DNA from: Edwardsiella anguillarum | GTDB taxonomy: Bacteria; Pseudomonadota; Gammaproteobacteria; Enterobacterales; Enterobacteriaceae | Length of the DNA stretch: 64,000 nucleotides | Assembly (NCBI RefSeq): GCF_008801815.1 | Contig: NZ_VZOX01000014.1 | Strand: one strand, 5' to 3' | Part shown: positions 8,863-17,812 of the stretch, piece after piece | Numbering within the stretch: position 1 is the stretch's first letter | Layout of the letters: each line of letters starts with the position of its first letter | Translations under genes and position numbers: made by a program | Notes under the pieces: generated by a model | What the model saw: only the letters and a program-made list of their open reading frames with translations | What the model was told of the DNA's origin: nothing | Databases searched by the model: none

Positions 8863-10463
8863 TGGGCACGCTGCCGAATCTGATCGCCGCCTGTCAGGTG
8901 GATGAAGTTCAGCTGCGACAGCAGGCGCAGGCGCTCACGGAAAGCTGGCACCCCTGGCTTGCCCCGGTCAGCGATAGCCGTCCAACAGGAGAGGATCCGG
9001 GATATGACGATGATTTTCAGCGCATCCGTGAGGAGGTCGACAGGCTTTCCGGCGTTGATACCGGGCTGATTTGCCAGCTGGCCGAGAGGCTGTTGACCCG
9101 CACGGCGCAAGATATCCGGGTCGCGACCTATTATTGCTGGGCACGTCTGCACCGGGACGGCGAAGCCGGCTTCGCTGAGGGGCTTGCACTGCTGGCGGGG
9201 TTACTGCAGCGCTATGGCGCGCAGCTTCATCCGCAGCGTGAGCGGAGCCGTAAATCGGCGCTGGAGTGGCTTGCAGGCCCCCGTGTTCTCGACGGCCTGT
9301 CACGCTGGCCGGAGGTGGTACGCGACGAGGCCCTGCGCACTGTCGGTGTGTTGCTGCTTATCCGCGACAGCCTGGAGGCCGAGCCGGAGGCGTCACGGCC
9401 GGAGCTGAGTGCCCTGTACCGCGCGCTGGAGTCTCGCCTGATGAAAGCCGGTGGCGTGGATGCCGTGGTGCCGCAGAATGCCGCTCATCAGGCTCCGCCG
9501 CCGCCCCCATTACACACGGCCGAGCCTGACGCACCGCGCCTGAGCCGTATCACCTCCGGTCAGGATTTGCTGGCTCAGGCCCGCACCCTGGCGGAGTATC
9601 TGCGAGAACAGCCCGCGGGCTGGCTCGCCGCACACCGGCTGATGAAAAGCCTGCGCCATGACACGCTGAGCGCTATCCCGGCGCCGGATGCCGAGGGGAA
9701 AACGCGCATTGAGCCGCCGCGGGCTGACCAGCGAGCCATGCTCAAACGCCTGTACCTGCAGCAGAGCTGGCCGGAGATGCTGGCGCAGGTGGACAGCACC
9801 TTCTCGCGCGGCGCCAATCACCTCTGGCTGGATTTGCAGTGGTATACCCACCAGGCCCTGGTGAAGTCAGGGCAGGAGGTGCTGGCCGAGATTATCACCG
9901 CCGATCTGAAAGGGCTGCTGCGCCGGCTCTCCGGGCTTGAAACGCTGGCCTTTAATGACGGTACGCCGTTTGCCGATGAGATCACCCTGAACTGGATAAA
10001 CCAGAGCGTGCTGGACGGTATATCCGGCTGGCGTGAGGCGCCGGTCAGCGCCGTCAGTGAGACGGATAACGATATCCTGGCCCTTGAGCCGGAGGCGCTG
10101 GAGAAAGCGGACACGGAGGGTCTGGATGCCACGCTCCACTGGCTACAGACACGCCCAGGCGCGGACTCCACAAAAGGCAAATGGCTGCTGCGCCTGCTGA
10201 TGGCGCGCGTGGCGGAGCAGAGGGGCCGGAATGAGCTGGCACTGCATCTGCTGGGTGAGCTTGAGAGTACCGCACAGGCCATCACGCTCACGCAGTGGAT
10301 ACCGGCGCTGTTGTTTGAGGTGAAATCGCGTCGCCTCAGGCTGCTGCGCATGAAAGCCACCCGCAGCGAAACCGATAAATTGCGGCTTCAGCCCGAGATG
10401 GATTTGCTTCTGTCCGGCCTGATTGCGCTCGATCCGGTCAGCAGTGCGGTGCTTTGCGGGTAA
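8862..10463 (+). CDS. tssA: T6SS baseplate/cap protein TssA (ImpA_N and VasJ domains)
   Basis: 533 residues, cytoplasmic. TssA primes baseplate and tube/sheath assembly. The N-terminal ~130 residues match the ImpA_N pattern, including a G-E-D-P-x-Y-D-D-D-F segment near residues 43-52. A proline-rich linker lies near residues 205-225. The C-terminal ~250 residues look like the alpha-helical VasJ-type domain. The start shares one base with the tssM stop. There is a 31-base gap before the PAAR gene, the first real gap in the operon. Confidence 0.93.
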   Translation: MGTLPNLIAACQVDEVQLRQQAQALTESWHPWLAPVSDSRPTGEDPGYDDDFQRIREEVDRLSGVDTGLICQLAERLLTRTAQDIRVATYYCWARLHRDGEAGFAEGLALLAGLLQRYGAQLHPQRERSRKSALEWLAGPRVLDGLSRWPEVVRDEALRTVGVLLLIRDSLEAEPEASRPELSALYRALESRLMKAGGVDAVVPQNAAHQAPPPPPLHTAEPDAPRLSRITSGQDLLAQARTLAEYLREQPAGWLAAHRLMKSLRHDTLSAIPAPDAEGKTRIEPPRADQRAMLKRLYLQQSWPEMLAQVDSTFSRGANHLWLDLQWYTHQALVKSGQEVLAEIITADLKGLLRRLSGLETLAFNDGTPFADEITLNWINQSVLDGISGWREAPVSAVSETDNDILALEPEALEKADTEGLDATLHWLQTRPGADSTKGKWLLRLLMARVAEQRGRNELALHLLGELESTAQAITLTQWIPALLFEVKSRRLRLLRMKATRSETDKLRLQPEMDLLLSGLIALDPVSSAVLCG

Positions 10464-10494
10464 CCCGGAGTGAATTCAGCGAAAGGGGAAACAT

Positions 10495-11661
10495 ATGCCG
10501 GTAACAGGCTATTATCTGGTGCAGGGCGATAAAACGACCTGCGGCGGGAGGATCACCACGGGCGCAGAGGATCACACGCTGTTTGATAAACCTGTTGCCC
10601 GCGAGCAGGACAGCGTGACCTGTGGAAAATATGTGGGACTGTATAGGATAGCCGGCGGCATCGACAACGATACCATTCACGGCAGGCGGATGGCCGGAAC
10701 CCTCGACAGCTACAGCACCTGCCCCTGCAAGGCGAGGTTTATTCCGTCGATGATGCAGGATACCTATGAGAAATCATCGGGTTCGGGCATAGCCACGAAC
10801 GCAGCCGAGGAAAAAGCAGAGGCGACGGTAAGCCCAGCCGTGACGGCTGGCCCGGAACCGTGTGTCAGCGCTGAGGCCGATAAGCCTGATGAGCAACTCA
10901 GCGGCTGGCTGGCTTATTACGGTACGGATATGCAGCCGCTTAAAAACCTGGCTTTCCGGAGTTTTGTCGACTCCGATGTACCCAAAGTGATCATTGCGGG
11001 TGACGGGCATCGGAAACCTCCTTTCATCTATTCTCAGCATATGCCCGGTGTCCTTTCCGCCTTTAGCAAAGGGAAGCTGCGGTTGTATGTCGAATATACG
11101 CAGTCAGGGTGGTCTCTTCGGAACAAAACACCCGGGGCGTTGCCGCCATATCTTACGCAAAAGAAAAGCTTCTTTAAAAAAGACATTGTCACCCCATGGG
11201 AGAATGAGGTGATGGGGGAGTCCTCAACGGCGATATATGAAAAATTAATTGAAAAAATAGGCGGTCTGACACCGCTTACAGCGGCAGAGGCGAAAAAATT
11301 AAAATTGCAGGGACAACAATTTGCAGACGGATTGAACGCCATCACTCCAGACCTGGCGGTAACGGTCAGAAAACATATCAATAATCTCGTCGCGGCAGCA
11401 GGCCCCTTGCCGGAGCAGGATGTTATGGCGCTGGTGAGTATTATCTCGGGGCAATGGCGAGACCTGTTTGTGAATGAAGACTTAGCCGAACGTTTAGCGG
11501 AAGAGATCACCAAGGCGCCGGATTTAACCCGGCTGATTTCAATAGGAGATGCGCATCTTGATGACAATAACAACCCTTTTCATATATTACTTGCTGAGAA
11601 ACTATCAAAACGAATGAAGTCGCCTCCAGTTATTCTGGTAAATAAAAGAAGCGAGTTTTAA
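10495..11661 (+). CDS. PAAR-domain protein with unknown C-terminal domain, candidate T6SS effector
   Basis: 388 residues with a purine-rich ribosome site (aaagggga) before the ATG. Residues ~1-90 are PAAR-like: GDKTTCGGRITTG, then CGKYVG, IHGRR and a closing C-P-C near residue 76. This is the cone that caps VgrG. After a low-complexity linker (about 90-135) comes a ~250-residue domain with no family I recognise. It holds two similar motifs, IIAGDGH at 166-172 and ISIGDAH at 348-354, and is AT-richer than the T6SS core. By analogy with evolved PAAR proteins it is a candidate toxin. No separate immunity gene follows: tssF starts 48 bases downstream. Confidence 0.8.
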   Translation: MPVTGYYLVQGDKTTCGGRITTGAEDHTLFDKPVAREQDSVTCGKYVGLYRIAGGIDNDTIHGRRMAGTLDSYSTCPCKARFIPSMMQDTYEKSSGSGIATNAAEEKAEATVSPAVTAGPEPCVSAEADKPDEQLSGWLAYYGTDMQPLKNLAFRSFVDSDVPKVIIAGDGHRKPPFIYSQHMPGVLSAFSKGKLRLYVEYTQSGWSLRNKTPGALPPYLTQKKSFFKKDIVTPWENEVMGESSTAIYEKLIEKIGGLTPLTAAEAKKLKLQGQQFADGLNAITPDLAVTVRKHINNLVAAAGPLPEQDVMALVSIISGQWRDLFVNEDLAERLAEEITKAPDLTRLISIGDAHLDDNNNPFHILLAEKLSKRMKSPPVILVNKRSEF

Positions 11662-11709
11662 TCCTATTGGTTTCTCCGTTTATTGATTTATTATCCGTTG
11701 GGCTTATTA

Positions 11710-13464
11710 ATGGACGACTTAACCCTGCGTTACTATGACGCTGAAATGCGCTACCTACTGGAGGCTGGTGAAGAGTTTGCCCGCGCTCACCCCGAGCAGG
11801 CGGCCATGCTCAATCTCGATAAGGCGGGCGCGCGCGATCCGTACGTGGAACGCCTGTTCGAGGGCTTTGCCTTCCTGATGGGGCGCCTGCGTGAGAAGCT
11901 CGATGATGACTTGCCGGAGCTCACCGAAGGGCTGGTCAGCCTGCTGTGGCCGCATTACCTGCGCACCATTCCGTCAATGTCGGTGGTGGAGATCACCCCC
12001 GACTGGCGCGGGATGAAGGAGCCGATGCGTATTGTCAAAGGCTTCGGGGTGAACTCGCGGCCGATCGGTGAGAAGGGTACGTGCTGTCGGTACACCACGA
12101 CCAAAGAGATCACCCTTCAGCCGCTGTCGCTGGAGTACGCCCGCCTGTCGACCGACCCTGATGGGGGTTCGGTCATCACGCTGCGCTTCAACTGCAGCCC
12201 TCTTGCCGACTGGAGCCGTGTCGACCTCAGCCAGATCCCGTTTTACTTTAACGCCGATGCGCCGCTGGCCTGTGCCATGCACGAAGCCTTTACCATCAAC
12301 GCTGCACGCCTTTGGCTGCGGATGCCGGGTGATATGGAGAGAAGGCCGCTGGACGGGTATTTCAGCGCGCTCGGCTTTGGCAATGACGATGATCTGTGGC
12401 CGAAGGGAAGCAGCAGCTTTCGCGGCTATCAGCTGCTGCTGGAGTATTTCACCTTCCGTGAGAAGTTCATGTTCACCGGCCTGCGCGGGCTGGAGACCGT
12501 GGCCTTCCCGGCTGAGCTCTCCTGGTTTGAAATCGACGTGGCGCTGGCGGAACGCTGGGAGCATGATTTCCGCTTTACCGAAAAACATCTGCGCCTGCAC
12601 TGTGTGCCGGTGATTAACCTGTTCCCGCTGGAGTCTGACCCCCTGACGCTCAACTCCCTGCAGACCGAATACATGCTGCGTCCGATGCGCGTACAGGATG
12701 GTCATACCGAGATTTACGCCGTGGATTCGGTGATGTCCTCGAGCCAGCATACCTACGTGCCGTTTTCGAGCTTCCGCCACAAGGGGGGAATGATGCGTCA
12801 CGAAGCGCCGGAATATTACTACCACACCCGCGTGCGCCGAGGCCCGTCCGGGCTGCATAACACCTGGCTTATCCTCGGCGGTGAGGCGTTCGATAATCAC
12901 ACCGTACCGGAGGACGAAAGCCTGTCCCTGACGCTCACCGGCACCAACGGCCAGCTGCCGCGGCGTGCGCTGCAGAGTACCGTGCTCGATACGGTGATGC
13001 AAACCACCTCGGCCAGCATCGCCGTGCGCAACCTGTGCGCGCCGACGCTGCCCTGCTATCCACCGGCGCGGGATCGTTTCCACTGGCGCGTGCTGAGCCA
13101 CCTCGGCAGCGGGTTTCTGTCGATGATGGATAACGCCGAGGTGCTGCGCGGCACCCTGGCGCTGTACGAGTGGACCGACAGCGAGATGAACCGCCGTCGC
13201 CTGGAGGCGATTATCGACGTGAAGCACAGCGAAATAGAACGCTTCGAGCAGGGCTACCTGCTGCGTGGCGTGCAGATTGACGTCACGTTGGACAGCCACG
13301 GCTTTGCCGGACGCGGCGATATCTGCCTGTTTGGCGAGATGCTGAGCCGCTTCTTCGCACTCTACACCGACATCTACTTGTTTAACCGCCTGATTATCAT
13401 TCTGCAACCGACCGGAGAGCGCCTGGAATGGCAAGAGAAGCACAACCGCCGCATTCCCGGCTGA
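11710..13464 (+). CDS. tssF: T6SS baseplate protein TssF
   Basis: 584 residues from the ATG at 11710 (MDDLTLRYYDAEMRYLLEAG), the usual TssF opening; the frame is open upstream to a TTG at 11683, which is less likely. TssF forms the wedge of the baseplate with TssG, TssE and TssK. The N-terminal pattern with L-R-Y-Y/F-x-x-E and the G-L-V-x-L-L-W-P-x-Y-L-R segment near residues 77-88 are hallmarks of the family. The gene overlaps tssG by 37 bases, which favours coupled translation of the two partners. Confidence 0.95.
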   Translation: MDDLTLRYYDAEMRYLLEAGEEFARAHPEQAAMLNLDKAGARDPYVERLFEGFAFLMGRLREKLDDDLPELTEGLVSLLWPHYLRTIPSMSVVEITPDWRGMKEPMRIVKGFGVNSRPIGEKGTCCRYTTTKEITLQPLSLEYARLSTDPDGGSVITLRFNCSPLADWSRVDLSQIPFYFNADAPLACAMHEAFTINAARLWLRMPGDMERRPLDGYFSALGFGNDDDLWPKGSSSFRGYQLLLEYFTFREKFMFTGLRGLETVAFPAELSWFEIDVALAERWEHDFRFTEKHLRLHCVPVINLFPLESDPLTLNSLQTEYMLRPMRVQDGHTEIYAVDSVMSSSQHTYVPFSSFRHKGGMMRHEAPEYYYHTRVRRGPSGLHNTWLILGGEAFDNHTVPEDESLSLTLTGTNGQLPRRALQSTVLDTVMQTTSASIAVRNLCAPTLPCYPPARDRFHWRVLSHLGSGFLSMMDNAEVLRGTLALYEWTDSEMNRRRLEAIIDVKHSEIERFEQGYLLRGVQIDVTLDSHGFAGRGDICLFGEMLSRFFALYTDIYLFNRLIIILQPTGERLEWQEKHNRRIPG

Positions 13465-14513
13465 CTCCGCGGCTGGAAGCCGACCTGCACCGCATCAACT
13501 TTTACCGTTTATGTCAGCTGCTGGAGAAACGTAATCCGGGCGGGCCGCTGATGGGATCGACCAGCCATCTCACGGATGATCCGGTGCGGTTTGCACCGCA
13601 TCCGGGGATGGGATTTCCGGTCAGCGAACTGAAGGCCGTTGAATATGACGAGGACGACGACGGTAAGCCGCCGGTTATCCGCACCACCTTTATGGGGATA
13701 TACGGCGTCGACTCGCCTTTGCCGACGGCGTATCTCGATGACATCACCCAGCGCCGGGAGGGGCATGAGGCTCTTCAGGGGTTTCTGGATATCTTCGGCC
13801 ATCGCATCCTGACGCAGTTTTACCGCATCTGGCGTAAGTACTCCTACCCGGCCACGTTTGAGCCAGGCGGTACCGACAGCATCTCGCGCTCGTTGCTGGG
13901 GCTGGTGGGCCTGGGCATTCCCGGTACGGCAGAGCATATCGCCACGCCGGTGTCGCGTTTTCTGGCGCTGCTTGGCGTACTGCGTCAGCCAGGTAAAACC
14001 CAGGAGGGGATGCAGGCGCTGGTCAGCCTGCTGGCACCCGATACTACGGTACTGGTCAGTCCGTATTGCCTGCGGCCGGTGGAGATCAGCCAGCCGCTAG
14101 GTTTTTACGATAATGACGATTTTCTGCTGGACGGCAATACGCCGCTGGGGGACGAAGCGATGGATGCGGGCAGCCAGCTGCTGGTTGCGCTCACGACGGA
14201 TAACGAATGGGAGGCGAAAGGGTGGAAGCCGGATGGCCGGCTGTACCAAGACTTTCTGGTAATGCTGCGGGTGTATCTCGGCTGGCGTTTCAACGCCCGG
14301 ATTACCCTGACCACGTCTGCCCGCCTGCTGGCTGTGCCGCCGCTGGGCATAGCTCCTTTCTGGCTGGGAATGAACGGCGTTCTGGGTGCCGAAGGTGCAG
14401 ATCTCCCGGACGATATCCCGCAGACCTTTACGACGGAGCTGGGTTACTACACCGGCCTGCAGCCCGCGACACCACGACAAGGAAACCGACGTGTTACGTA
14501 TCAGTTTTACTAA
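13428..14513 (+). CDS. tssG: T6SS baseplate protein TssG
   Basis: 361 residues, usual family length. Wedge partner of TssF in the baseplate. Family features seen: the opening R-I-N-F-Y-R-L-C-Q-L-L-E segment near residues 22-33, V-R-F-A-P-H-P-G, and G-I-Y-G-V-D-S-P-L-P near residue 90. The start lies inside the tssF 3' end, and the 3' end overlaps the tssJ start by 23 bases. Confidence 0.95.
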   Translation: MAREAQPPHSRLTPRLEADLHRINFYRLCQLLEKRNPGGPLMGSTSHLTDDPVRFAPHPGMGFPVSELKAVEYDEDDDGKPPVIRTTFMGIYGVDSPLPTAYLDDITQRREGHEALQGFLDIFGHRILTQFYRIWRKYSYPATFEPGGTDSISRSLLGLVGLGIPGTAEHIATPVSRFLALLGVLRQPGKTQEGMQALVSLLAPDTTVLVSPYCLRPVEISQPLGFYDNDDFLLDGNTPLGDEAMDAGSQLLVALTTDNEWEAKGWKPDGRLYQDFLVMLRVYLGWRFNARITLTTSARLLAVPPLGIAPFWLGMNGVLGAEGADLPDDIPQTFTTELGYYTGLQPATPRQGNRRVTYQFY

Positions 14514-15036
14514 AACCGCGCGCTGGCTGATGCTGCTGATGGCCTTCAGCCTGGCGGGATGCGGGGTGACACAACGCGTCACCGAGGGTACCCAATCGGC
14601 GTTTAACGCCGTGTTCTACAAAAAGATTAAGGTGCTGCACCTGGATTTCACCGCGCGTGAGGCGTTGAACACCGACTCCCGTGAGAGTAACACGCTGTCT
14701 GAACCGCTGGTGGTGCGGATTTACCAGCTAAGAGACCGCAAGATCTTTGACAAGACGGTCTATCAGCAGCTGCTCCAGGATGACAGCAGTATTCTGAAAG
14801 CCGACCTGCTGGCCAGCCGTGATGTGGTGGTGACGCCGGGCGGCGATGTCAATCTGGATATGCCGCTGGAAGACGCGGCGCAGTTCGTGGCCGTGGTGGG
14901 GCTGTTTCGCGATCCGGATATGATCAACAACGCCTGGCAGCAGGTGATTCAACGCGAAGAGCTCGATCCGGATAAGCCACGTGTTCTGGAAGCGGGGAAC
15001 AATCGGTTGACGCTGCTACCGCAGAAGGAGGAGTGA
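14491..15036 (+). CDS. tssJ: T6SS outer-membrane lipoprotein TssJ
   Basis: 181 residues from the GTG at 14491, chosen because AAGGA sits seven bases upstream and the product then starts with a proper lipoprotein signal: basic residues, a hydrophobic stretch and the lipobox LAGC (Cys near residue 23). An in-frame ATG at 14386 would bury the signal behind 35 residues. The mature part is the small beta-sandwich domain that docks on the periplasmic end of TssM. The stop overlaps the tssE start. Confidence 0.93.
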   Translation: MLRISFTKTARWLMLLMAFSLAGCGVTQRVTEGTQSAFNAVFYKKIKVLHLDFTAREALNTDSRESNTLSEPLVVRIYQLRDRKIFDKTVYQQLLQDDSSILKADLLASRDVVVTPGGDVNLDMPLEDAAQFVAVVGLFRDPDMINNAWQQVIQREELDPDKPRVLEAGNNRLTLLPQKEE

Positions 15037-15515
15037 TGTCCCGGGAACATATCACGCCTTCGCTGTATGAGATGCTCATCGGTCATTTTTCCGGTGGCCT
15101 CGACCTTCATCAAGCCAGCGAGGAGAATCAGGTCATCCTGTCGGTGCTGGATAATATGCAGCGCATTCTTAACTGTCGCGCCGGGACGCTGGCGCATCTG
15201 CCGGACTATGGACTGCCTGACATGACCAAAATCCTCCAGGGGATGCCCGGTACGGCCCATGAGCTGATGGGCACCTTATCGGCTGTGCTGCTCAAGTATG
15301 AACCGCGCCTGAAAACGATAGCCGTGGTCCTGCAGGAACAAGAGACGCCCGGGAAGCTGCGCTATGCCATTGATGCTGAAGTCAAAGATATCGGACTGGT
15401 ACGCTACGGTACGGCGTTTATGCCGGAAGGACGGGTGTTACTTCGACACCTTAAGAACCAGCGGTATCTCGACACCGCAGCCCGCATGTCAGGCCCGATA
15501 ACCCCATATCGATAA
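15036..15515 (+). CDS. tssE: T6SS baseplate protein TssE (gp25-like)
   Basis: 159 residues. The ATG at 15036 overlaps the tssJ stop (TGATG) and has a strong AAGGAGGAG site; a GTG one codon upstream is less likely. TssE is the gp25/lysozyme-like wedge protein that starts sheath polymerisation. Family features: the R-A-G-T-L-A-H-L-P-D-Y-G-L-P-D segment near residue 50, and a following helix with a gp25-type Y-E-P-R-L motif near residue 89. Last tightly packed gene of the operon; a 369-base gap follows. Confidence 0.93.
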   Translation: MSREHITPSLYEMLIGHFSGGLDLHQASEENQVILSVLDNMQRILNCRAGTLAHLPDYGLPDMTKILQGMPGTAHELMGTLSAVLLKYEPRLKTIAVVLQEQETPGKLRYAIDAEVKDIGLVRYGTAFMPEGRVLLRHLKNQRYLDTAARMSGPITPYR

Positions 15516-15884
15516 AGCCACTGAGCCTCAACAGGCTTCAGGCCAGGCAGCCCGTCCCGGCCTCGTCTGACGATAGGCATCGGCGGATATCGCCATGCTG
15601 CGTCTGAGAAGGGAGTCGCTGCATAAGCGGATGGCGGCGTGGCTGGTGGATACCGGACTGAATATGGAGAAACGGACGGTACCCGTTACGGCGCTGCCGG
15701 TGAAAAGGCGCCATCCTCGGACTGACCCGATGGCTGGCGCTCATGGGGCGCCGCCGCGCCGTTTGATGTTGACGTTCATGCCATGAGCTCCTGAGATGGT
15801 GCCCCCCGTACGGGAAAGAGATGGCATGATCATCGAGAACTATCGGAGATAGCTTTACTGACATAGACCAGCAGGAGCGACAGG
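15516..15884 (+). other. 369-base gap inside the T6SS cluster
   Basis: No convincing gene. A 63-codon + frame at 15595-15786 and a 108-codon - frame at 15538-15864 exist, but neither has a ribosome site or recognisable motif. The base composition is the same as the flanking T6SS genes, which would suit a decayed gene or an effector/immunity slot that has been lost. No transposon end was recognised. Confidence 0.4.
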
Positions 15885-17264
15885 ATGACCAGATATAAAA
15901 CGTTCAAAACGGGTGGCGATCCGCGTACGCTACCGGACTACGCCGCCCTGTGTGATGAAATCAGCAGACTGACCCATCCGGCGCGCCCGGAGGTGAACTG
16001 GCGATATGTCGAAACGCGCTGTCTCTCACTGTTTGAGCAGAACGGTGTGGAGTTACAGACCGGCGCCTGGTACACGCTGGCCCGTATGCAGCGTGCCGGA
16101 TTATTCGGCCTCAATGAAGGCCTGGCGATACTGGAGGCGCTGATAAGTCAGCAGTGGGGCGTACTTTGGCCGCATCCTGTTCATGCCCGCGTGGAAATCC
16201 TCAGCGGCCTGAGTCAGCGTCTTCAGCAACAGATACGCTTGCTCCCGCTGAATGACGGTGAGCTCAGTCAGTGGTATCGGGCGGAGCAACTGCTTACCGG
16301 TCTGGAGGCGGTGTTGCAGCGCCTGGAGCTTAGGCATCTGAGTCAGCTTGATACGTTGCGAACCCTGATACACAGCCGTGCTGTCCGGCTGGAAAACAGC
16401 AATGATACAGCCGGCACCGGGCCGAACATGCTGTCTGGTATCGTGTTGCCCGCCAGCGTAATGAATGGCGCGCGAACGTCAGCGGGGGCCCTGACAGCTC
16501 CGCCTCCTGAAGAGAATAGCGCGCCAGACAGCGCGGTGAAGTGGGTATACGTCGCGCCGCCGGGACACCAGGCGAATGTGGAAGTCCTTGCGGCAGTACC
16601 CACCCCGGTAAAAAAGTGGAAATCCTTTGCCGCCGGGATGTGTACCATGCTGGTGATCAGCGCCGCCGCGGTATGGGGCTGGCAGTATATTTACCGGCCA
16701 GACCCGCTACAGACTCAGTTTGCTGTATCGCTGGCTCCGTTACCCACAATGCTCACGCCTGCGCAGCTGGATGTATTGCGTCAGCAAACTGCGTTGCCAA
16801 AGCGTTTTATCGCCCAAGCTCAGCAGCAGCTTGCCCTGCTGGATAAATTACCTCCTGACTGGAATATCACCTACGGCAGAAAGCTGGCAGAACAGGCTCA
16901 GACGCTGTGGCCGGAGGAGACTCTCGCCCTGATACAACAGCGGCAGCAGCAGATACGCGCATCAGCGCTGTCCGCGGATGCAATGAACGGCTGGCATGAG
17001 GGGATGCGCAAGCTGCAGGCGCTGACGACACAGCTACATGCCCTGGATGGGCAAAAAGGAAAGTATATTACTGTCAGCGAGCTGAAATCACAGCTGTTTG
17101 CTGCTATCCAGGCATTTAGCCAAACAGTGCCTGTCGAAGAGCAGCTGCGGCAGATGAGTATGCGGGAAAGCCCAGAGATGATCCCGGCTACGCAAAAAAG
17201 CCAGACAGAGCAGCACCTGAAGCAGCTTATCGCGAACTACTCGGCGGTGACCGCGGGTCAGTAG
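15885..17264 (+). CDS. VasL-like TssA paralogue with transmembrane segment
   Basis: 459 residues. The N-terminal ~150 residues form an ImpA_N domain (P-x-x-L-P-D-Y near 15-19, G-A-W-Y-T-L-A-R-M near 60), a single hydrophobic segment lies near residues 250-270 (CTMLVISAAAVWGWQYIY), and the rest is a helical, Q-rich VasL-type domain. This is the membrane-anchored type of TssA-family protein found at the end of enterobacterial T6SS clusters, thought to contact the distal sheath end or membrane complex. AGGAG lies just upstream of the ATG (gcaggagcgacagg). Confidence 0.88.
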   Translation: MTRYKTFKTGGDPRTLPDYAALCDEISRLTHPARPEVNWRYVETRCLSLFEQNGVELQTGAWYTLARMQRAGLFGLNEGLAILEALISQQWGVLWPHPVHARVEILSGLSQRLQQQIRLLPLNDGELSQWYRAEQLLTGLEAVLQRLELRHLSQLDTLRTLIHSRAVRLENSNDTAGTGPNMLSGIVLPASVMNGARTSAGALTAPPPEENSAPDSAVKWVYVAPPGHQANVEVLAAVPTPVKKWKSFAAGMCTMLVISAAAVWGWQYIYRPDPLQTQFAVSLAPLPTMLTPAQLDVLRQQTALPKRFIAQAQQQLALLDKLPPDWNITYGRKLAEQAQTLWPEETLALIQQRQQQIRASALSADAMNGWHEGMRKLQALTTQLHALDGQKGKYITVSELKSQLFAAIQAFSQTVPVEEQLRQMSMRESPEMIPATQKSQTEQHLKQLIANYSAVTAGQ

Positions 17265-17387
17265 GCCGCTCCCCCGCATTCTGTCATCGTATCGCTTGGT
17301 GGAATAACGTGAACGTTGGCTGAGTTGGGGAAATCAGATCACGCATCATCCTGCAGCACAGGTCGTCTCGCGGCAACGCAGAGCTTC

Positions 17388-17552
17388 GGGATCGCCCACT
17401 GGCGCAGCGACAACAACGCGCCCGTCAACCGCGGCGTCATCACTTTCTGGCTGAACGGTGAGGTGATTCACGCGTGGTATGCGTCAGCTATACCCTCGCC
17501 TCGGGGCCCTTTCACCACGACGGTTCTATTGATTAAACGCATATTATTGTAA
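17388..17552 (+). mobile_element. IS5/IS903-type transposase N-terminal scrap
   Basis: One frame reads NRGVITFWLNGEVIHAW, then S-P-R-G-P-F-T-T-T-V-L-L-I-K-R, which follows the N-terminal pattern of IS5-family (IS903-group) transposases (NRGSLTxW..., then a G-R-x-x-x-Y-x-x-x-A-I-x-x-x-L-x-x-K-R helix). It ends at a stop before the catalytic DDE domain and no terminal repeats are evident, so this is a dead fragment. It sits at the boundary between the T6SS cluster and an AT-rich accessory stretch. Confidence 0.6.
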
Positions 17553-17812
17553 ATTAATTTAACCGCCCCATCTTGAAATATAACTCGGCATGGTTGCTCC
17601 CATCGGTAAAATTCCGCTGGCGCTCGACGCTTATCAGTTGAAAATATGAAGGTCGCCATTTCAAATATAGCAACCCCAATGGTATTAATATTGTCAAAAC
17701 ATTACTTAATATAATCCCCTGTGGTTAATATTATTTATTTATCGAATAATATCACAAAACCATATCCTGTGTATATCTATAACGGATCTATAATTAAAAC
17801 AAGGGGTTATAA

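Noticed and set aside
11974..13443. 489-codon open frame on the - strand
   Set aside because: Lies wholly antisense to tssF; His/Gln/Arg-rich composition typical of a shadow frame in GC-rich DNA, no ribosome site or family.
17388..17552. Considered as a small intact gene
   Set aside because: Matches the start of an IS5-type transposase and stops before the catalytic domain; called a fragment instead.
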